This document shows, in pieces, positions 33,896-43,002 of a stretch of DNA of 64,000 bases; position 1 is the first letter of the stretch, and each line of letters begins with the position of its first letter. The position numbers and the translations under genes were made by a program. Source of the DNA: Bacteroidia bacterium (GTDB taxonomy: Bacteria; Bacteroidota; Bacteroidia; Palsa-965); contig JAKLJE010000005.1 of NCBI GenBank assembly GCA_023151315.1, positions 62,001 through 126,000 on the forward strand. Direction: 5' to 3'. The notes beneath the pieces were generated by a model, which saw only the letters and a program-made list of their open reading frames with translations, did not search any database and had not been told where the DNA came from.

Positions 33896-34966
33896 ATGCG
33901 AAAGCTGTTTTATATCACAATTTGCCTGATTTGGTTTCAGACCTCCTGCCGTGAACAACTTCCGGATATCACCGAAAGTGCTGTTTATGTTGCTAATGAA
34001 GTGGAAGGCTCTGTATCTGTTTTCAACGCGTCAACATACGAATTGATACGGGTAATTGATCTTACCGACAGAGCAGTGATTACCGGAAACGACAAACGGT
34101 ACATGCCGCATAATGTTCAGGTGGCGCCTGACGGAAAAACCGTTTGGGTTACGGGTGTGGCAATGGAAGAAGCAGCCTTCGAAGATCAGGTGATTGTGAT
34201 TGACGCAGTGAAAAATAAAATCAAGGAACGTATTAACGTCGGACTGGATCAACACATCGCGCATGTCGTACTCGATGCCCATTCAGAATTTGCATACGTA
34301 ACGGCGAATGAACCGAACGAGATTATACAGATCAACGCAAAAGATTTCAAAGTGGTGAAAAGATTTTCGCTCGGGCACGGACATTACCCGCACGGACTCC
34401 GCTGCTTCAACAACCGCTTATACGTTGCCAATATCCGGGCGCACAGCATGTCGGTAATTGACATTACAACAGGCAACATTGTTGAAATTCCGCTCGGAGG
34501 CGTTGCTGTTCAAACAGCAGTAAGCCCGGATGGACTTTACGCATACGCTTCACTTTACGACACAAAAGAAGTTGCACGTGTCGATCTTCAGACTTACGCC
34601 ATTACAAAACTCCCATTGCCTGCGAATGCACAAGGTCCGATACAACTTTATCCTACGCCTGACAGCCGTAAAATGTTTGTATGCGATCAAGGCGGATTGG
34701 AAGGAAGGCCACTGTCTGATCTTACTTATGTGATTGATCTGGATCTCTTCGTTATCAGCGATACCATCAGAACCGGAAGCAAAACGCACGGCGTGGTTGT
34801 AAGTAATACAGGACAACATGCTTTTGTAACAGGTACAGCCGACAATACACTTTCAGTAATTGAAGTAGCGACCGGAACAGTTGTTAGAACACTCAATACC
34901 GGAACAGCTCCCAACGGCGTTTCATATTGGTTCAGAAAAAATTCAGGTTACGGCGGACAACCCTGA
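33896..34966 (+). CDS. YncE/cytochrome-D1-like beta-propeller lipoprotein
   Basis: 356 residues from the ATG at 33896 (an in-frame TTG lies at 33884). The signal ends in a lipobox (FQTSC). The mature protein is a seven-bladed YVTN/YncE propeller, with blade patterns such as VYVANEVEGSVSVFNASTYE, FAYVTANEPNEIIQI, LYVANIRAHSMSVIDI and AFVTGTADNTLSVIEVATG. The family contains nitrite-reductase D1-like and quinoprotein-like folds, but no heme ligand can be assigned, so a scaffolding or binding role is as likely. It is divergent from the thioredoxin/barrel pair and may share a regulatory region. Confidence 0.87.
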   Translation: MRKLFYITICLIWFQTSCREQLPDITESAVYVANEVEGSVSVFNASTYELIRVIDLTDRAVITGNDKRYMPHNVQVAPDGKTVWVTGVAMEEAAFEDQVIVIDAVKNKIKERINVGLDQHIAHVVLDAHSEFAYVTANEPNEIIQINAKDFKVVKRFSLGHGHYPHGLRCFNNRLYVANIRAHSMSVIDITTGNIVEIPLGGVAVQTAVSPDGLYAYASLYDTKEVARVDLQTYAITKLPLPANAQGPIQLYPTPDSRKMFVCDQGGLEGRPLSDLTYVIDLDLFVISDTIRTGSKTHGVVVSNTGQHAFVTGTADNTLSVIEVATGTVVRTLNTGTAPNGVSYWFRKNSGYGGQP

Positions 34967-35062
34967 ATTGCAGCGCAACTCAGTTTTCATCACGCAATGC
35001 ATCCGGGAAGCGAATCGATATGCCGTGAACAAGGCATAGTTGTTCGGTTTGCTGATGAAAAA

Positions 35063-36784
35063 TCAGAAACCATATACAGCATTCACCGTTACGGTTAATT
35101 CCGCAGCGGACTGTAAGCCGGTAACAACAGGAAGTTTATTTACATAAACGGCATTCGCACTGAATGAAGGTCTTCCGAATTTCGGATTCTTCACCTTTGG
35201 TGTATACGAAGCCTGTGCGCGGTAACTCATTACATTATTCAGCAGAACGGAATTGGTGTAAGATCGATTGTAGACACCTCCTGCAGAAAAACGCACTCTG
35301 TTTTTCATCAATGATTTACTGCATTGCACGCCGGGACCGAATTGCTGCGTAACAGTAGTAGCATTTTCACTTTGATTGAAATTTCCGATCATGGTTACTG
35401 CAAATTTCGACTTCACCCATTGCAGAGACCAGGTGAGATTGCCGTTCACAATATTCGTTTGCGGAAGAACATCACCTGATTGCTGCTGACCTGTTACCTG
35501 ATACGAACTCACCAGCGCAATTGTATTCTTGATTCGTTTTTCACCGAACATGTAAGAGATCATTCCGTTTCCCTGCTGCGAGAGCTGATAAAAACTCAAT
35601 GTATCTGCAGGCGAAGGGGTCCAGAACGGATCTGCCTGAGGACGATTACGTGTGTACGAACTGAAATTCGAGTAAGAAGCAGTGATCATCCATTTTTTGT
35701 TGGGATTACAACTCACATTCACACTTCCAACCCATCGCTGCGTGGTTGATAATCTATCGCCGGCAAGATTATTTCTCTGAAAGCCTGTATTCACCGCAAG
35801 ATTCAATTTGCCTTTCCATAAACGTACAGAAGGAGCCAATGTGTAATTCTCCAAATCGTTATTGAAGAAATACGCACCCAGCGTCTGATATCCCGGGTCA
35901 ACATGTTCGTGAATGGCATTAATGGAAAATATTTTTCCGGAATAGCCAACAGAAACCTTCCACGATCGGAAAAATTCAGTCGTGCTTCTGGTACGTATCA
36001 ACCACTTTTCCCAACCGTTGAAATCCGTTGTTTCTTCCTGCGACTCCATATTCTGCGTCAATCCGGAAATTGCAAATTCTGCTTCCATGTTCACGCATTT
36101 CCAAATTTTCGTTTTACCTGTCAATGCAATCGCGGTGTTCTCCATTGGAGAAAGATTCAGAACAGCAGGCACAAATGTCAGCGAGTTTAGTTCATCCTGT
36201 GCATGGAAGTAAGAAGCATACAGCGAATGTCCATTCAGATCATACCCTGCTTTGAATGCATAACCCATTCTGCGAAAGCTGACGTCGTTATCGTTAGATG
36301 TGAGAAAATCATACTCAACTGCTTTTCTGAAGCGACCATACATTCCTCCAATGAAAAATCCGTTGGGAGTGAATTCGATTCCCGCACCGGTGAACATATG
36401 ACCGCCCAAAGTGTACGGTGAGTAATTCAAAGAAGTTGTTCCGATATGCGCCTGCACCCATTTGTACTTTGGACTGCAGCTCTGCATGTTGAAAGGTTGC
36501 GTGTAAGTGCTGTTACGATTAGAATAGCTGTAAGTAAACGGCAACGCAACGTCCAGAATATTCACCGTCATGGAGCCATTGAAAAACCATGTCAACGGAT
36601 CTCTTCTCGGAGTAAATCCATAAGCGTCGTAGAAAATAGAATTCAGACTCATACTGCCGCTGAGCGTCACCATGTCCTTCTTCCCTATTTTCTCGAGATT
36701 CTGTGCATATAAATCCGCTGCGAAGAGTTGAACTATCATCAACACCTTAACAACGAACGATATGTTTTTGCGACACGCGCTCAT
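35063..36784 (-). CDS. Predicted outer-membrane beta-barrel paired with a T9SS adhesin
   Basis: 573 residues with a signal peptide ending at DLYAQ. The mature part opens with a KKDMVTLSGSMSLNS strand, then DAYGFTPRRDPLTWFFNGSM, and continues as alternating strands ending in aromatic residues to VTVNAVYGF, whose final Phe is the usual barrel C-terminus. I do not recognise a named family; it is not an obvious PorP/SprF match. Its ATG overlaps the stop of the 1130-residue T9SS protein upstream (ATGA), so the two are almost certainly made together, and the barrel could hold or help deliver that adhesin. Confidence 0.72.
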   Translation of the reverse strand: MSACRKNISFVVKVLMIVQLFAADLYAQNLEKIGKKDMVTLSGSMSLNSIFYDAYGFTPRRDPLTWFFNGSMTVNILDVALPFTYSYSNRNSTYTQPFNMQSCSPKYKWVQAHIGTTSLNYSPYTLGGHMFTGAGIEFTPNGFFIGGMYGRFRKAVEYDFLTSNDNDVSFRRMGYAFKAGYDLNGHSLYASYFHAQDELNSLTFVPAVLNLSPMENTAIALTGKTKIWKCVNMEAEFAISGLTQNMESQEETTDFNGWEKWLIRTRSTTEFFRSWKVSVGYSGKIFSINAIHEHVDPGYQTLGAYFFNNDLENYTLAPSVRLWKGKLNLAVNTGFQRNNLAGDRLSTTQRWVGSVNVSCNPNKKWMITASYSNFSSYTRNRPQADPFWTPSPADTLSFYQLSQQGNGMISYMFGEKRIKNTIALVSSYQVTGQQQSGDVLPQTNIVNGNLTWSLQWVKSKFAVTMIGNFNQSENATTVTQQFGPGVQCSKSLMKNRVRFSAGGVYNRSYTNSVLLNNVMSYRAQASYTPKVKNPKFGRPSFSANAVYVNKLPVVTGLQSAAELTVTVNAVYGF

Positions 36785-39700
36785 TGTGAAATAACGAATG
36801 GTATTGCGGCTGTATCGTACTCAGCAATCACACGCAGAATATAATTCCCCGATACCGGATTGGAAACGGAAATAGTTCCTGTCCATTCATCAGCATCACT
36901 TACCTGCACACGAGCATGTTCCAATCCGTTAGCATCGGTAACCAGAATCACGAAATCCTGTTTCGACTGTAAGTGAACATGTGTTGTAAAAACTCCGCTG
37001 TTCGGATTCGGATAAACAACAAGTGAGTCAATGGCATTAGTTCCCCAAGGCTGTGCACCGAGACTATCAAACGGATTTACATTGATCAGTCGTGTATAAA
37101 CCACTTCACAGGTTCCGTACCATGCATGCATTGTAATGGTGAAATTACCGGTATCTCCCGGAACGATCACAGGAGCGTACATTGAAGAATCAGTTACAAC
37201 TGTTCCCACTGGAAAATCCCACACAACACTATCCGGACGTGGATTGGAAATATCAACGAGCACAATTGTGTCTCCGAGTTCGGGTGAAGTTGAGACAATA
37301 AAATCCGGTGATGGACTCAAACTGTTTGTATCAATATCTCCAGTGGTGTTGTGTGTGCAGCCAAGCGCATCCTGAATTACAAATTGGTAATTGCCATATG
37401 ACAATCCGGGAAAGATGTTCGACGATTGCCAGGTCAATCCATTATCAGATGAAAACTGAAACGGAGGAGCACCACCGGACGGATAAATCTGTATTTGACC
37501 TGTGGGTTGATTCGGATCGCAAGGCTGAAAGCTAAGCACCGAATCTGTAATCGGATCAGGAACATTAACAATTACGGTATCAAATCCGCTGCATCCGACT
37601 CCGTCAACAACAGCAACGATATACTGCAATGTATCCGAAGGGTAGACCGTAACGAGTGCCGAATTTCCACCGCCATTGTTCCATGCATATTGAAACGGAG
37701 CAGTTCCGCCCACGGGTGCAACATTCAGAACTGCGCCGCTGCCGTTACAGATGGCAGTGTCGTTCACTCCGTTCACCAAAAGTAATGGTGTGAATCCAAC
37801 ATAGGCAGAATCAACTGTTACACAACCATTCAAGGTATCCGTAACTACACAGTAATACACGCCTTGCGCAGTTACGTAAGATGGATTGCCGCCATTGAAG
37901 GAAGAAGAATCTGTCCATTGAAAAGTTGCAGAAGCGGTGAGTGAATTTGCAACAAGCAGTGCACTGTCCGAAGAACATGTGATATTGAAACTATCGCTCG
38001 GCAATGTCAGATTGGGCGGAGTGGTCCATGAATTCAGAATTTCAGGCAAAAGCGTTGTGACGCACCCGTTCACAGTGTCAATGGCCATGGCACTGTACGC
38101 TCCACTCAATGTTGCATAAAACGGATTCGGATAATGCACAAGCGATGCATCCAACCAGATGAACACTACATTCGGTCCGGGAGAAGATGCGGTAAGCAGA
38201 ATGGAATCCACGGCACAGGTAAACAATGTATCGGAAGTTGTCGCAGAACCGGTTGGCTGAACAATATTCTGTGTAACAGTTATCGTATCCTGCGCATCAC
38301 ATCCGTTGTTGAGATCAACCACGGTCAGAAACACCGAACCGGGTTGCGTTATCGTAACTGGATTCGGGAATGATCCTGTTCCTGTTGTCCATCGAAGTGA
38401 ATCACCCGGATAAAGTGAAGCTGCGTTCAGTTGCATTGAAGTGTTCACACAAGTGAGTTGAGGAACGGATCCGTAGGGTGTGATGGCAGGTGGCACTGTA
38501 TCAATTCCGATTTGAACCGTATCACGTCCACGACATCCGTCAATGCTAACACATTGCAAAATGTATGTTCCGGGCGCAGTGACATAAACAGAATCTGCAT
38601 TGCTTGTTGCCGGTCCCGACCAATTCCAACTAACCGGAGCGGGAATGCAAGAGCCATGCTGAACAAGCATTGATGTGCTGCATGTTAAAGTATCGGAACT
38701 TCCTGCATTCACCAGTGGAACAGGCAGAGAACCTATAACTCTTGAAGAAGGATTCTGATTCTGAACGCCGCAGGAAGTCTCGCCTCTGACACCCATCGTG
38801 AATTGCCCGTTAACAAATGCGGGTGTTGTAATCACAAGGCACGAATCTCCATACGATACTAAAACTACACTGGAAGTGTCCGAACTCCATAGATAGTTCG
38901 AATAATAAGACTGCGGAGTTACACTGTACCACACAGTATCATCGGGACATAAAGGATAAGGCCCAATTAACGATCCACAATTGATCGGCACCTTCAAACA
39001 CCAGCTATAAATATTACAATAGTGACTTCCATTCGGAAATGATGTGTGATATGAAAACTTATCTATCTCATACATTCGTGCATTACCGATCAAAAGGTCA
39101 ACATTGAAATTACCTTGAAGGCCCGATTGATCCGAAGCGTATGTTTTAAGTATGCGGTAAGTCGCACGTCGGTAATGAAGCACATAAATGCAGTGGTTGC
39201 CGGTAACAGTTGTTGCGCCATCTGCAACTCCAACGTACAAACTGTCTCTATAAAACTCTATGCAGAATCTGCTGTCCACATGATATCCCACGCCTGATAC
39301 CGGAAGTACAAACGACCAACTCCTCTTCACCTTCGTTACCACATTCACCACGACAGAGTTTTGATATCCGATTCCATTGATCTCGGAAAACGTACCGACA
39401 ATGTATGCTGTATCTCCACGAGTCACGAAATCCTGCAGCTTTTGTTCAGCACCAGGTGATGATGTTGAAGTACTGAGAATACTTACCGGAGCATTAGTAA
39501 AGACCGTGTCAATTCTGCGAAAAGTTGATTCTAAAGCACTGTCCGCTATTACTAACATCCGGGAATAATGCGCACGCATTTTTCTAACTACTCCTAACGA
39601 CGGCGCACCCGTCAACACCGCCCCGGTTCTGCTCACTTTCGCAATATTCGTACGCGATTGTCCGAATACCGTCGTGAATCTCCCACCGATGTAAATTCTG

Positions 39701-40173
39701 TTGCGGTAATAATTAATCGCGAAAACGGTGTCGCTTGTTGAGCCTACACCAAGCGCAAACGAAGGCAACAGCGCGCCTGTGCTGATTCTAATTGCTGCGA
39801 AATTCACTCGCGCAACATTATTCACTTTGTTGAATCTGCCCCCGATGAACAACGTATCGCCAACTTTCGCAATCGCATAAACACACCCTGTTGAATCAAC
39901 AGCTACGTTGAAATTAAGGAGTGTTCCCGTAGCTCCATTCAGAGCTGCCAACCCGTAACGCGTATTTGAACCGATCTTACGGAAAACTCCGCCCACATAT
40001 AGCGTTTCCGTCAGCGTATCCACATATGAAGCCGTTATGTGCGACTTCACACTTGTGAATGCCGGACATGTTACCGCATTGCATGTAGCTGGCGGATACA
40101 CCACGCTGCTCAACGTTTGAGCTCGCACATACAATGAGAAAATGCTCAACAATATGACTAACGCGCGACGCAT
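36781..40173 (-). CDS. Large secreted propeller and Ig-like protein with T9SS class A tail
   Basis: 1130 residues from the ATG at 40173 (an in-frame TTG is at 40182). After a short signal peptide, residues about 30-390 are propeller-like repeats (LYVGGVFRKIGSN, LFIGGRFNKVNNVAR, IYIGGRFTTVFGQSR), similar to delta-60 repeats. From about 400 to 1020 there are Ig/PKD-like domains, each starting near a paired cysteine and carrying SLTCS-like or VTVT-like strands. The tail (VYPNPNSGVF to IPFVISQ) is a T9SS class A signal. It is followed by a translationally coupled barrel. Probably a surface adhesin. Confidence 0.87.
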   Translation of the reverse strand: MRRALVILLSIFSLYVRAQTLSSVVYPPATCNAVTCPAFTSVKSHITASYVDTLTETLYVGGVFRKIGSNTRYGLAALNGATGTLLNFNVAVDSTGCVYAIAKVGDTLFIGGRFNKVNNVARVNFAAIRISTGALLPSFALGVGSTSDTVFAINYYRNRIYIGGRFTTVFGQSRTNIAKVSRTGAVLTGAPSLGVVRKMRAHYSRMLVIADSALESTFRRIDTVFTNAPVSILSTSTSSPGAEQKLQDFVTRGDTAYIVGTFSEINGIGYQNSVVVNVVTKVKRSWSFVLPVSGVGYHVDSRFCIEFYRDSLYVGVADGATTVTGNHCIYVLHYRRATYRILKTYASDQSGLQGNFNVDLLIGNARMYEIDKFSYHTSFPNGSHYCNIYSWCLKVPINCGSLIGPYPLCPDDTVWYSVTPQSYYSNYLWSSDTSSVVLVSYGDSCLVITTPAFVNGQFTMGVRGETSCGVQNQNPSSRVIGSLPVPLVNAGSSDTLTCSTSMLVQHGSCIPAPVSWNWSGPATSNADSVYVTAPGTYILQCVSIDGCRGRDTVQIGIDTVPPAITPYGSVPQLTCVNTSMQLNAASLYPGDSLRWTTGTGSFPNPVTITQPGSVFLTVVDLNNGCDAQDTITVTQNIVQPTGSATTSDTLFTCAVDSILLTASSPGPNVVFIWLDASLVHYPNPFYATLSGAYSAMAIDTVNGCVTTLLPEILNSWTTPPNLTLPSDSFNITCSSDSALLVANSLTASATFQWTDSSSFNGGNPSYVTAQGVYYCVVTDTLNGCVTVDSAYVGFTPLLLVNGVNDTAICNGSGAVLNVAPVGGTAPFQYAWNNGGGNSALVTVYPSDTLQYIVAVVDGVGCSGFDTVIVNVPDPITDSVLSFQPCDPNQPTGQIQIYPSGGAPPFQFSSDNGLTWQSSNIFPGLSYGNYQFVIQDALGCTHNTTGDIDTNSLSPSPDFIVSTSPELGDTIVLVDISNPRPDSVVWDFPVGTVVTDSSMYAPVIVPGDTGNFTITMHAWYGTCEVVYTRLINVNPFDSLGAQPWGTNAIDSLVVYPNPNSGVFTTHVHLQSKQDFVILVTDANGLEHARVQVSDADEWTGTISVSNPVSGNYILRVIAEYDTAAIPFVISQ

Positions 40174-40297
40174 AATTATCAATTCAGGCCGCTAATGTAA
40201 AACGAGTGTTTGGCGCTAGTCGGGAGCAAACGGATAAAATTTTCGAGGGCGGGTTGGTATGCGGATTAAGGCAGAAAAAAGCGGATTTATTCAATGC

Positions 40298-40351
40298 GGA
40301 AGGGTCTGAACCCTCCAAGGGCCCGAACCCTTGGAGGCTGTAGACCCTTCC
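40298..40351. repeat. Nested palindromic repeat
   Basis: The outer stem GGAAGGGTCT (40298-40307) pairs with AGACCCTTCC (40342-40351), and the inner stem CCTCCAAGGG (40312-40321) pairs with CCCTTGGAGG (40328-40337) around CCCGAA. It fills the gap between a divergent large gene and a terminator and has no frame of its own. It looks like a REP-type palindrome. Confidence 0.75.
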
Positions 40352-40361
40352 TGCGTACAAC

Positions 40362-40396
40362 AAAAAAAGCCTCTTCCTGTTACAGAAGAGGCTTTT
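40362..40396 (-). terminator. Intrinsic terminator of hppD
   Basis: AAAAGCCTCTTC pairs with GAAGAGGCTTTT around TGTTACA. On the minus strand it is followed by more T residues. It begins about 20 bases after the hppD stop. Confidence 0.87.
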
Positions 40397-40416
40397 GTAT
40401 TTACAGCAGCGGCGGC

Positions 40417-41577
40417 TTAGAGTGTACCGCGGCGTTCCTGTTCGCGTTCGATGGATTCAAACAACGCTTTGAAGTTGCCCGCACCGAATCCGCGCGCACC
40501 CATACGCTGAATGATTTCGTAGAACAATGTTGGACGGTCTTCTACCGGCTTCGTGAAAATCTGAAGCAGATATCCTTCCTCATCGGCATCAACAAGAATT
40601 GCAAGCTTCTGCAACTCTTTGATGTCTTCCTTCATCATGCTCATGTGCTTGCCCAAACGTGCAGGAATTTCTTCGTAATACGCAGCAGGCGGAGCTGAAA
40701 GGAATTCCACACCGCGCTTACGCATTTCTGTTACCGTCTTGATGATATCATCAGTAGCAACAGCGATGTGCTGACATCCCGCACCTTCGTAGAACTGAAT
40801 GTATTCTTCAATCTGCGATTTCTTTTTGCCTTCCGCAGGTTCGTTGATAGGGAACTTAATACGACCGTTTCCGTTCGACATTACTTTCGACATCAATGCA
40901 GAATATTCGGTGTGAATCTGCTTGTCATCGAATGAAAGGAAATTCACAAAGCCCATTACGTCTTCGTAAAATTTCACCCACTGATTCATTTCGCCCCAAC
41001 CTACGTTGCCTACCATGTGGTCAACATATTTGAAACCTACATCAGTCGGATTGTAATCTGATTCCCATTTCACAAATCCCGGAAGGAATGGTCCGTCGTA
41101 TTTTTTACGCTCCACAAAAATGTGAACCGTTTCACCATACGTGTAAATTCCGGAACGAACCACTTCACCGAACTGATCTTTCTCTACAGTCGGTTGCATA
41201 AATGCTTTTGCTCCGCGACTTGTGGTTTCTTCAAATGCTTTAGTTGCATCTTCCACCCAAAGTGCAATCACTTTCACACCATCACCGTGTTTCTTGATGT
41301 GCTCCGCAATCGGTGAATCACTCACCAAAGGAGTTGTGAGTACGAGGCGGATTTTATTCTGCGCCAGAACATATGAGCAACGGTCTTTCAGACCTGTTTC
41401 CAAACCTGCATACGCATGCGACTGAAAACCGAATGCAGTTTTATAGTAGTGTGCCGCCTGTTTGGCGTTGCCCACGTAGAATTCAACGTAATCTGTTCCG
41501 AGAAGCGGAAGAAAATCCTGCGCTCCTTCAAAAATTTTCTCGAGACCGTACTCGACGCTTTTTACTTCTTTAGCCAT
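40417..41577 (-). CDS. hppD: 4-hydroxyphenylpyruvate dioxygenase
   Basis: 386 residues, the normal length. It converts 4-hydroxyphenylpyruvate to homogentisate with O2 and Fe(II), the second step of tyrosine breakdown. The iron ligands are visible: His187 (YVDHMVG), His270 (GCQHIAVATDD) and Glu354 (LFYEII), and the C-terminal block PTLFYEIIQRMGARGFGAGNFKALFE is highly typical. The N-terminal half is the degenerate second VOC module. The next gene in the pathway, hmgA, is just upstream on the same strand, but a terminator hairpin lies between the two, so they are probably separate or partly coupled units. Confidence 0.97.
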   Translation of the reverse strand: MAKEVKSVEYGLEKIFEGAQDFLPLLGTDYVEFYVGNAKQAAHYYKTAFGFQSHAYAGLETGLKDRCSYVLAQNKIRLVLTTPLVSDSPIAEHIKKHGDGVKVIALWVEDATKAFEETTSRGAKAFMQPTVEKDQFGEVVRSGIYTYGETVHIFVERKKYDGPFLPGFVKWESDYNPTDVGFKYVDHMVGNVGWGEMNQWVKFYEDVMGFVNFLSFDDKQIHTEYSALMSKVMSNGNGRIKFPINEPAEGKKKSQIEEYIQFYEGAGCQHIAVATDDIIKTVTEMRKRGVEFLSAPPAAYYEEIPARLGKHMSMMKEDIKELQKLAILVDADEEGYLLQIFTKPVEDRPTLFYEIIQRMGARGFGAGNFKALFESIEREQERRGTL

Positions 41578-41733
41578 TGTAATATACTTTGAGATTGTGT
41601 GGTTGATTGAAAATATGCGACCTGTAATCGGAAAGAAATCCGCTTACGACCACATGGCGCGGCAATGAGCAGAAATGAGATTCTGATTCATCTTGTTCAT
41701 CCATTAAAGTTACACAAATTCCGTAAGGACATT

Positions 41734-41774
41734 AAAATCATAACGCCCTGCATTGAGCAGAGCGCATGATTTTT
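41734..41774 (-). terminator. Probable terminator of hmgA
   Basis: AAAATCAT (41734-41741) and ATGATTTTT (41766-41774) enclose CGCCCTGC/GCAGAGCG with one mismatch. The structure starts about eight bases past the hmgA stop; on the minus strand the T-run is short (TTTT). Confidence 0.65.
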
Positions 41775-41781
41775 GTCAGTT

Positions 41782-42939
41782 TTACTCGCACCAGGTTTTG
41801 AAATAACCCGGATCCTCAATACGGAGTGCTTCTTCGGTGATCATGAGCGGACGGAACGTATCCACCATTACAGCCAGCTCCTGTGTTTCTTTTTGACCGA
41901 TGCTGCGTTCCATTGCTCCCGGCGCAGGTCCGTGCGGAATTCCTTTCGGGTGCAACGTGATGTGTCCTTGCTTGATGTTATTACGGCTCATGAAATCTCC
42001 GTCAACATAATACAACACTTCATCACTGTCAACGTTACTGTGATTGTAAGGAGCAGGAATTGCTTTCGGATGGTAATCGTACAAACGCGGAACGAATGAG
42101 CAAACTACGAATGCAGTAGTTTCGAATGTCTGGTGAATCGGAGGCGGCAAATGCACACGACCGGTGATCGGTTCGAAATTATGAATCGAGAATCCCCAAG
42201 GGAAATTATATCCGTCCCAACCTACAACGTCAAATGGATGTGTTGCGTAAACGAGTTCATGCAACATACCTTCCTTCTTGATCTTCATCAGGAAGTCGCC
42301 CTTTTCATCGTATGTTTCAAGTTCCGTAGGCAGTTTGTAATCGCGTTCGCAGAATGGAGAATGCTCGAGCAATTGCCCGGATGCACTCTTGTAACGACGC
42401 GGAGTAAAGAACGGCGCGAATGACTCTACGTAAAAGATGCGGTTATCTTCAGTTTCAAAATCCATCTGATAAATCATTCCGCGCGGAATGATCAGATAAT
42501 CGCCGTATTCAAAATCGATATTACCGAAGAACGTTCTGAGTTTTCCTTTGCCGCGATGAATGAAAAGCATTTCATCTGCATCACCATTCTTGTAGAAATA
42601 GGAACGCAGACTTTTCTTAGGAGCTGCAAGACCGATTGTACATTCTCCATTTACGAAAACAGGAATACGGCTTTCCAGGAAATCATCTTTTGCAGGAACA
42701 TTGAAACCCTGAAGCAACATCGGTTTGATGTTTTTCGGAACTGCAATTTTCGGAGTAACATCTGTAGACTTCAGAATTTCTTTAATCTGAGTCGGACGAT
42801 GAATATGATAACTCAGCGCGGAGTGGTGGTTGAATCCTTCCGTCCCGAATAGCTGCTCGTAGTAGTGCTTGCCTTGCGGAGATTGAAAAACGATGTGTCG
42901 TTTATTCGGGAAATTCCCGAGTTTGTGATAGATCGGCAT
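41782..42939 (-). CDS. hmgA: Homogentisate 1,2-dioxygenase
   Basis: 385 residues, the short form found in Bacteroidota. It opens homogentisate to maleylacetoacetate using O2 and Fe(II). The cupin fold is seen in MLFIHRGKGKLRTFFGNIDFEYGDYLIIPRG, and the conserved C-terminal iron region in LHPKGIPHGPAPGAMERS. It precedes hppD, which makes its substrate, on the same strand. The maleylacetoacetate isomerase and fumarylacetoacetase genes are not in this window. An exact -33/-7 promoter lies 24 bases upstream. Confidence 0.95.
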   Translation of the reverse strand: MPIYHKLGNFPNKRHIVFQSPQGKHYYEQLFGTEGFNHHSALSYHIHRPTQIKEILKSTDVTPKIAVPKNIKPMLLQGFNVPAKDDFLESRIPVFVNGECTIGLAAPKKSLRSYFYKNGDADEMLFIHRGKGKLRTFFGNIDFEYGDYLIIPRGMIYQMDFETEDNRIFYVESFAPFFTPRRYKSASGQLLEHSPFCERDYKLPTELETYDEKGDFLMKIKKEGMLHELVYATHPFDVVGWDGYNFPWGFSIHNFEPITGRVHLPPPIHQTFETTAFVVCSFVPRLYDYHPKAIPAPYNHSNVDSDEVLYYVDGDFMSRNNIKQGHITLHPKGIPHGPAPGAMERSIGQKETQELAVMVDTFRPLMITEEALRIEDPGYFKTWCE

Positions 42940-42962
42940 GAATAGCGTTTTTTAGCGAAAAC

Positions 42963-42993
42963 CAAAAATAGAACGCCTGCTCACCGCCACAAA
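42963..42993 (-). promoter_or_regulatory. Exact consensus promoter of hmgA
   Basis: On the minus strand, TTTG (42993-42990), exactly 19 bases, then TATTTTTG (42970-42963). Both boxes match the Bacteroidota consensus in full, 23 bases upstream of the ATG. Confidence 0.85.
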
Positions 42994-43002
42994 TGACAAT
43001 TG

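Noticed and set aside
35019-35038. TATGCC/GGCATA hairpin between convergent genes as a terminator
   Set aside because: The stem is only six pairs and no T-run follows on either strand.
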